Shown here piece by piece: positions 58,780 to 64,000 of a DNA stretch of 64,000 nt. The notes beneath the pieces were generated by a model that saw only the letters and a program-made list of their open reading frames with translations, searched no databases and had not been told where the DNA came from. Made by a program: the position numbers and the translations under genes. Position 1 is the stretch's first letter. Every line of letters begins with the position of its first letter. This stretch comes from Arenicellales bacterium (GTDB lineage: Bacteria; Pseudomonadota; Gammaproteobacteria; Arenicellales; JAHEKD01), in contig JANQSD010000013.1 of NCBI GenBank assembly GCA_028284225.1, positions 262,422-326,421 on the forward strand, written 5' to 3'.

Positions 58780-60132
58780 ATGAATATGAGTTGGAAGCAT
58801 GAAATTATTGATGGGCCAAATCACAAGTATCCCGTATTTTGTGACGTTGATGTTCTTGTTGTGGGAGGCGGTGCAGCGGGGGTTGCTGCAGCTGAAACGG
58901 TTGGACGACATGGTTTTAATGTTTTATTAGTAGAACGCTATGGTTTTTGCGGTGGTGGTGCTGTCGCTGGTTTATCAGGCACAGTATGTGGTCTTTATCT
59001 TTCTACAAAAAGCGAAAATGCCAAACCAGAACAAGTTGTATTCGGATTCGCGGATAGTTTTAAAAACCGTTTGTATGACAAAGGCGGGCTTACTGAACCA
59101 ATAATATACGGGCATACCTGGACGGTGGCCCATGATCCTTTAATCTGGCGTGAAACCGCAGATAGTTTTTTGCAGGATGCCAATGTCAATATCTTATTTC
59201 ATACACAAGTTATTGGCGTGATCCAAGATGGTCATGAAGTTTTAGGAGTTCTTGTTAATTCTAAATCCGGAATTGCAGCAATTCATGCAAGGCGTATCGT
59301 GGATGCAAGTGGAGATGCAGATGTAATTTATCGTGCGGGATATACCACTAGCAAAGGTAAGAGTGGTGTTATCCAAAACCCGACGATGATTTTTCGTATG
59401 GGCGGCGTGGACATAGATCAATTTAATTCTTATTGGGGAGAAGACTCAATCAGCCCAACTAAGATTGTAGAAAAACTTATTTCCGACGAACATAGTGACC
59501 ATCTGCCACGTAAGAAAATATGGATATTTAACACGTCTCGTCCTGGCGAATTAATGGTCAATGCAACACGAATTCTCGGCAGAGATGGGCGTGACCTTGA
59601 TGTTACTGACCCGGTAGATCATACAGAAGGCGAGCTGACTGCAAGAGAACAAGTCCGATCCTATCATCAGTTTCTAAAAAATAATATACCAGGCTGTGAA
59701 CACAGTTACGTCAATGATACAGGTGTTGAAATTGGGATACGTCAGACAAGAACTATCAAAGGTATTGAAACCCTGACCAACGATAACGTTTTAAATCGAT
59801 ATAAGTCAGATGATTGTATTGTTAATTCTCCTTGGCCCATAGAACTCCATTCTGGAGATAAACCATATGTTGAGTGGCTGTTAGATGATTATTATGAAGT
59901 TCCATACGGCACTCTAGTCCCAGAAGAAGCAAATAATGTCATTGCTGCAGGTCGTTGCCTTAGCAGTGAACACGAAGCACTTGCATCTTGTCGAGTAACT
60001 GCACAGTGCTTTGGTTATGGACATGCTGCTGGGCTGGCCACCTGCCTTTCAATCAACGAAAACATAGCCTACCGCAATATAGAAGGATCGGCTGTACGAA
60101 ACATGCTTAATGGAGAAGGGGCAAAACTTTGA
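58780..60132 (+). CDS. FAD-dependent oxidoreductase
   Basis: A 450-residue flavoprotein of the FAD_oxidored type. The N-terminal dinucleotide motif V-V-G-G-G-A-A-G-V-A-A-A-E (about residues 27-39) and E-R-Y-G-F-C-G-G-G-A bind FAD. I-V-D-A-S-G-D-A-D is the second FAD motif and V-I-A-A-G-R-C-L-S the C-terminal FAD signature. It could oxidise or desaturate the CoA ester or the free substrate of the operon; the substrate is unknown. GAGG at 58773-58776 lies just before its start; it precedes the TRAP binding-protein gene by 73 bases. Confidence 0.87.
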   Translation: MNMSWKHEIIDGPNHKYPVFCDVDVLVVGGGAAGVAAAETVGRHGFNVLLVERYGFCGGGAVAGLSGTVCGLYLSTKSENAKPEQVVFGFADSFKNRLYDKGGLTEPIIYGHTWTVAHDPLIWRETADSFLQDANVNILFHTQVIGVIQDGHEVLGVLVNSKSGIAAIHARRIVDASGDADVIYRAGYTTSKGKSGVIQNPTMIFRMGGVDIDQFNSYWGEDSISPTKIVEKLISDEHSDHLPRKKIWIFNTSRPGELMVNATRILGRDGRDLDVTDPVDHTEGELTAREQVRSYHQFLKNNIPGCEHSYVNDTGVEIGIRQTRTIKGIETLTNDNVLNRYKSDDCIVNSPWPIELHSGDKPYVEWLLDDYYEVPYGTLVPEEANNVIAAGRCLSSEHEALASCRVTAQCFGYGHAAGLATCLSINENIAYRNIEGSAVRNMLNGEGAKL

Positions 60133-60205
60133 GAGTTTACCGGACTATCGAGTGAATTGATGTCTTTAATATTTTAACCATAGATACATACATAAGGAGT
60201 TACCA

Positions 60206-61219
60206 ATGTTTAAGTCAATGAAATATACAACTTACTGCAGCATTATCGGACTATTATTTTCATGGGGAACAATTCATTCAACTGCTAGTGCCGATGAAAA
60301 ATTCATATTTGCGCATGCCATGAATACAGATCATGTTTTTCATGCCTTGTCTGAACGCTTTTTAGAAGAATTAGGGGATGATAGTGGAATGTCAGTAGCC
60401 TATCACCCGGGTGGTGATCTTGGAGATTGGACATCCTTGTTTGAACAATCTATGCAAGGTGTTGTACCTATGACACTAACATGGGGTTCTTCAGATTTTG
60501 ATGCACGATTGGATTTAATCTATCTTGGTTATATTGTATCCAACTGGGAAGAAGCAAAAAATTTGTATGGCCCGGGTGCGCCCATGCTCGATGTGTATAA
60601 TGACATGCTTCACGATCTTGGTGTTCATGCTGTAGCTTTTATTCCTACTGACTTCGGCTCGGTAGTTATTCGTAAAGGAGTCGGGAAAGTCCCGGTCGAT
60701 CTTCCGGCAGACGGTAATGGTTTAAAGATTCGTGTTCCTGGATTAAAAATTGCTGTTGATCGCTTCAATAATTTAGGGTTTTCAGCTGTTCCGATTCCAT
60801 TAGCAGAAGTTCATACCGCACTACAACTTGGTACTGTTGACGCTAGATCATTTTCAACAGCAGTGGAAACATATACGCTCAGAGATGTTTTAGAAGCAAA
60901 TATCCTAACCAACGATTATTTTGAAACAGCCTTTTGGCTTGTTAACAAAAATTGGTGGGAAGGCCTATCCCATGAAGGCCGGACAACACTTCAGTCAGCG
61001 ATTGATAATACGATTAATACTGCTTGGGACGAAGCAGAAGCAAAAAGCAATGAATTTCTACAAAAAGCAGCAGATGCTGGAATTAACGTTGTTGAACTAA
61101 CGGACGAACAATTATCTGCAGCTAAAAAGATTGTTTACGAGACGGAATGGCCTGAAATGGAAGAATTAGTGGGTAAGGAAACCATGGATAAGCTACGCGA
61201 AATTACCGGAGTCGAATAA
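60206..61219 (+). CDS. dctP: TRAP transporter DctP-type binding protein
   Basis: Periplasmic solute-binding protein of a tripartite ATP-independent transporter, 337 residues. The signal peptide ends about residue 29 (S-T-A-S-A). The conserved Arg that grips the substrate carboxylate is likely in L-K-I-R-V-P-G-L; the following P-L-A-E-V-H-T-A-L-Q-L-G-T-V-D segment is standard DctP. The substrate is probably the acid processed by the preceding enzymes. The gene has its own AAGGAG site and is followed by a long stem-loop before dctQ. Confidence 0.92.
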   Translation: MFKSMKYTTYCSIIGLLFSWGTIHSTASADEKFIFAHAMNTDHVFHALSERFLEELGDDSGMSVAYHPGGDLGDWTSLFEQSMQGVVPMTLTWGSSDFDARLDLIYLGYIVSNWEEAKNLYGPGAPMLDVYNDMLHDLGVHAVAFIPTDFGSVVIRKGVGKVPVDLPADGNGLKIRVPGLKIAVDRFNNLGFSAVPIPLAEVHTALQLGTVDARSFSTAVETYTLRDVLEANILTNDYFETAFWLVNKNWWEGLSHEGRTTLQSAIDNTINTAWDEAEAKSNEFLQKAADAGINVVELTDEQLSAAKKIVYETEWPEMEELVGKETMDKLREITGVE

Positions 61220-61240
61220 CAGTATACCTATTAAACACGC

Positions 61241-61272
61241 TGTATCAGGTGCTATGTACAGCACCTGATACA
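61241..61272 (+). terminator. 13-base perfect hairpin between dctP and dctQ
   Basis: TGTATCAGGTGCT (61241-61253) pairs perfectly with AGCACCTGATACA (61260-61272) around a six-base loop, ATGTAC. Only a short AAATTT follows, so it is unlikely to be a full terminator. It more likely stabilises or attenuates the transcript so that the binding protein is made in excess over the membrane subunits, as often seen in transporter operons. Confidence 0.75.
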
Positions 61273-61303
61273 AATTTCACAGTACGAGATAGGAGCTAAT
61301 AAA

Positions 61304-61948
61304 ATGTCAAGAAAATCGACTCAACACCCGAGAGAACCGGTTGGTGCAGACTCATTTATTTATGATCCGGAATTGTCTAACCCCGAACCTCCTGAGCATA
61401 TAACAGCAATCCCTGAGGGTAACTTAGTTCCCTATGATCATCCTGTTCTTAAGCTAGAAAGGGTATTTTCAAAAACTGTGTATATCGCCATCGTATTTTG
61501 CGCTGTAACACTCTCTCTTCTAATGTTCGGCCAAGTATTACTTCGTTACGTTTTTAAATCGCCTTTTGTGGGTATAGAAGAATTAGGATTACTGTTTGGA
61601 GCGTGGTCCTATTTTCTCGGAATCGTTTATGTCACTCGCAATGGCGAACACATACATGGAGGTATTTTATCCTTAATTGTTAAAAACAAAAATAAGATTC
61701 GGTTTGTACGTTTATTTATGACTGTTCTCAGTATTGGGGCATGTGCAATATTTGGTTATTTCGCTATTCGATATGCGTTATTCGAAATTCAAACGGGACG
61801 ATTAAGTTCTTATATGCGATGGCCAAAAGGGCTGTGGTCAGCATCATTAATAGTTGGCTTTTGTGGAACAATCATTTATTTGATCATGCAGGCTGTTAAC
61901 CAAATTATTGATTATAAGTTCCATATGCAACAAAAAGGGGGTAACTAA
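61304..61948 (+). CDS. dctQ: TRAP transporter small membrane subunit DctQ
   Basis: A 214-residue membrane subunit with four predicted helices (about residues 58-80, 93-115, 133-155, 177-200). A cytoplasmic N-terminal extension of about 55 residues is rich in Pro, Glu and His (P-E-P-P-E-H-I), longer than in typical DctQ. The G-I-E-E-L-G-L-L-F-G-A-W-S-Y-F-L-G segment in the second helix is the family hallmark. It associates with DctM, whose start follows by one base. Confidence 0.9.
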   Translation: MSRKSTQHPREPVGADSFIYDPELSNPEPPEHITAIPEGNLVPYDHPVLKLERVFSKTVYIAIVFCAVTLSLLMFGQVLLRYVFKSPFVGIEELGLLFGAWSYFLGIVYVTRNGEHIHGGILSLIVKNKNKIRFVRLFMTVLSIGACAIFGYFAIRYALFEIQTGRLSSYMRWPKGLWSASLIVGFCGTIIYLIMQAVNQIIDYKFHMQQKGGN

Positions 61949-61949
61949 G

Positions 61950-63254
61950 ATGTTAATTTTTTCTATATCGATGGCCCTGATTGTAATTTTATTATTACTT
62001 GAAATGCCGATAGCCTTTTCTTTTGGTATTGGAGCATTAGTTTTTGCATATGCCTCTGGTGCAGATATTTCTTTTTTAATCCCGTATGCATATCAAACCA
62101 CATCCAGTTTCGCGCTTTTGGCGTTACCTCTATTTGTATTGGCTGGAACAGTTATGGCGAGAGGTGGAATATCGGATAGGCTTTTAAATTTTGTAAATGC
62201 ATTCGTAGGCAGAGTTAAAGGGGGTCTTGGCGCAGTGACAATTGTAACCTGTGCGCTATTCGGAGCAATATCAGGATCGTCATCTGCCGCTATTGCAGCT
62301 ATTGGTCAAATAATGATACCAAGAATGGTTAAGGAAGGGTATCCAGCTGGGCATGCTACTGCACTTGTTGCATGTTCTTCAGTTTTAGCCTTAATGATAC
62401 CACCCTCAATTCCAATGATTGTATTTGCAGTAACAGGAGGGTTATCCGTAGGCGCGGCGTTTCTTTCAACGGTTATTCCAGGCGCACTTTTAGCATGTGT
62501 ATATATTGCTTTAAATTTCATCTTCCTGCGAAAAGTTAACACTATACAAGTAGAAGAAAAAATACCCTTTAATATGGTAACAAAAAAAGTATGGACCAGC
62601 GGGATTGATGCATTTTGGGCTCTATTAATGCCCATCATTATTTTAGGTGCAATTTACTCAGGTATCGCCACGCCCACTGAAGCAGCCGCCATAGCGCTGG
62701 TTTATGCTGTAATAGTTGGCCTTTTTGTATATAAAGGATTCACAATTAAAAGCTTACCAGATGCCATCATAAAGGCAGCAATTACCACAGGATCAATTAT
62801 CGCAGTACTTTTTTTCCTTTTTGTGATGAGCCGGGCGATGATTTTGCAACAAGTGCCCAAAGAAGTTGCTGAGGCGTTAGTAGCCTTGACTGAAAATAAA
62901 GTGCTTATTCTTCTGTTTATTAACTTGATTTTACTGTTAATTGGTATGATTGTTGATGATGTGTCAGGTAGTGTGCTGGCGGCTATTATTCTATTACCTG
63001 TTGCAACTGAGATAGGTGTGCATCCAATTCATTTTGCTGCAATTGTAGGTACTAATCTTGGTCTGGGTAATGTATCACCTCCTTGTGCGCCAATGTTATA
63101 CATGGCAGCAGGAGTAAGTAAGCTGACATTAGATCAATATGTTGGCCCGACACTAAAGTTGCTATTTTTCGGTCATTTGCCCATGGTATTGATAGTGACA
63201 TTCATTCCAGAATTATCACTCTGGTTACCTAGATTATTGCTCGGTATCGATTAA
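61950..63254 (+). CDS. dctM: TRAP transporter large membrane subunit DctM
   Basis: Large membrane subunit (434 residues, about twelve helices) that conducts the sodium-coupled import. The ATG at 61950 follows AGGGGG and is preferred to the ATG at 61908, which overlaps dctQ. Characteristic segments include F-G-A-I-S-G-S-S-S-A-A-I-A-A-I-G in the first half, A-T-P-T-E-A-A-A-I-A in the middle, and G-N-V-S-P-P-C-A-P near the end. It completes the DctPQM importer. Confidence 0.94.
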   Translation: MLIFSISMALIVILLLLEMPIAFSFGIGALVFAYASGADISFLIPYAYQTTSSFALLALPLFVLAGTVMARGGISDRLLNFVNAFVGRVKGGLGAVTIVTCALFGAISGSSSAAIAAIGQIMIPRMVKEGYPAGHATALVACSSVLALMIPPSIPMIVFAVTGGLSVGAAFLSTVIPGALLACVYIALNFIFLRKVNTIQVEEKIPFNMVTKKVWTSGIDAFWALLMPIIILGAIYSGIATPTEAAAIALVYAVIVGLFVYKGFTIKSLPDAIIKAAITTGSIIAVLFFLFVMSRAMILQQVPKEVAEALVALTENKVLILLFINLILLLIGMIVDDVSGSVLAAIILLPVATEIGVHPIHFAAIVGTNLGLGNVSPPCAPMLYMAAGVSKLTLDQYVGPTLKLLFFGHLPMVLIVTFIPELSLWLPRLLLGID

Positions 63255-63340
63255 TAAACACCAAAATGATTATATGGATTTTCTGGGCTTTAGTTCTATA
63301 TGCCCCAGTGTAATAAACTATTTTTGTAGGATGTAATGGA

Positions 63341-64000
63341 ATGAATTTATATTCAATCTATATGGAAGCCTGTTTCAATTTGTGGAAGGAGCCCGGTAAA
63401 GCAATCGCCGTACAAACTCAGTTCTATACAGATACATTTAAACTATGGCACAACTCCACACTAGATCTTTATACAAATGAGAAAAGTGATCCGATAATCA
63501 AACCCGATAATGCTGACAGGAGATTTCGCAATCCCGAATGGGATTCAAATTTATTTTTTAGGCATATTAAACAGTCTTATTTATTGGCCTCACGCTGCAT
63601 GATGGAAACAGCAGAAGCTGTGAATGATTTGGATGAGAAAAGCAGAAAAAGGCTGCAGTTTTTTACTAGGCAGATCATTGATTCATTGTCACCAACTAAT
63701 TTTGTCTACACTAATCCAACAGTAATGCGTGAAACTATTGATACCCATGGCAATAATTTGATTAAAGGCATGCAAAATTACCTTCGAGATTTGCAACAGG
63801 GTAACGGTGAACTAAAAATCAATATGACTGATAAAAAGGCATTTAAGCCAGGAAAAAATATTGCTACTACATCTGGAAAAGTGATTTATCAAAATGATTT
63901 GCATCAGTTGATTCAGTATTCAGCAACAACGACAAAAGTCTATAAACGTCCGCTACTCATTATACCTCCTTGGATTAATAAATATTATATTCTCGATCTG
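63341..64000 (+). CDS. phaC: Class I poly(3-hydroxyalkanoate) synthase, 3' end cut by window edge
   Basis: The frame is open for 220 codons to the last base. It encodes the N-terminal domain of class I PHA synthase: R-R-F-R-N-P-E-W-D-S-N-L-F-F, K-Q-S-Y-L-L-A-S-R, L-S-P-T-N-F-V-Y-T-N-P and P-L-L-I-I-P-P-W-I-N-K-Y-Y-I-L-D-L. The catalytic lipase-like Cys box lies beyond the window. The enzyme polymerises (R)-3-hydroxyacyl-CoA into storage granules. It follows the TRAP/CoA-transferase operon by 86 bases, so products of that operon might feed it. Confidence 0.93.
   Translation, partial: MNLYSIYMEACFNLWKEPGKAIAVQTQFYTDTFKLWHNSTLDLYTNEKSDPIIKPDNADRRFRNPEWDSNLFFRHIKQSYLLASRCMMETAEAVNDLDEKSRKRLQFFTRQIIDSLSPTNFVYTNPTVMRETIDTHGNNLIKGMQNYLRDLQQGNGELKINMTDKKAFKPGKNIATTSGKVIYQNDLHQLIQYSATTTKVYKRPLLIIPPWINKYYILDL

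Noticed and set aside
1..64000. Mobile elements, tRNA attachment sites or phage genes flanking the copper island
   Set aside because: No transposase, integrase, tRNA or long flanking repeat was seen; the island is defined by gene content and decay only.

Overview
The window looks like a stretch of gammaproteobacterial chromosome of moderate to low GC, estimated by eye. Support comes from the surE–pcm–yqaA–nlpD block, a Gram-negative type II secretion operon, a Cus-type RND metal exporter, TRAP carboxylate transport and a class I PHA synthase. I see no rRNA, tRNA, transposase, integrase, phage gene or CRISPR array. Both edges cut genes: a Sel1-repeat protein on the left and phaC on the right.

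Region 1 (1-5.9 kb) is a housekeeping block: surE, pcm, a DedA-like membrane protein and a catalytically degenerate NlpD, all tightly overlapping. Homoserine dehydrogenase follows where rpoS often sits, then a GDP-fucose synthase. Region 2 (5.9-17.9 kb) is a type II secretion operon gspD-E-F-G-H-I-J-K-L-M. It has no gspC, gspN or prepilin peptidase gene, and a palindromic repeat splits gspG from gspH. A nitroreductase-like gene overlaps gspM, followed by a phosphoribosyltransferase and a small membrane protein. Region 3 (18-25.3 kb) holds poorly characterised genes: a secreted protein with one C-terminal CxxCH, a two-helix membrane protein, and a minus-strand pair encoding 332- and 1237-residue proteins of unknown role. 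That pair is the best candidate here for an undescribed system.

Region 4 (25.3-40.5 kb) is a copper-handling island. It starts with an OmpR-type regulator next to the wreck of its sensor kinase, an SdiA-regulated-type protein and a broken glycosyltransferase. Then come a Tat-exported multicopper oxidase, a copper P1B-ATPase behind a textbook MerR/CueR-type promoter, a lipoprotein cytochrome c, a small Cys/Met/His-rich secreted protein, a CusC-CusB-CusA exporter with CusF fused to CusB, a His-rich cupredoxin, and an ABC-exporter membrane domain with no ATPase.

Region 5 (40.6-64 kb) is catabolic. An EamA exporter without a usable standard start is divergent from an Lrp-type regulator. Next are a coniferyl-aldehyde-type dehydrogenase, an iron alcohol dehydrogenase and two tautomerase-like proteins lacking the N-terminal proline, with an AraC-type regulator facing them. 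A LysR regulator is divergent from two gamma-glutamyltransferases, a TAXI binding protein and a fold-type III PLP decarboxylase, which may together harvest glutamate or other amino acids from gamma-glutamyl compounds. A MocR regulator with a clear repeat operator is divergent from an enoyl-CoA hydratase, a family I CoA-transferase, an FAD oxidoreductase and a DctPQM TRAP transporter, apparently an uptake and CoA-activation route for an unknown carboxylate. A PHA synthase follows.
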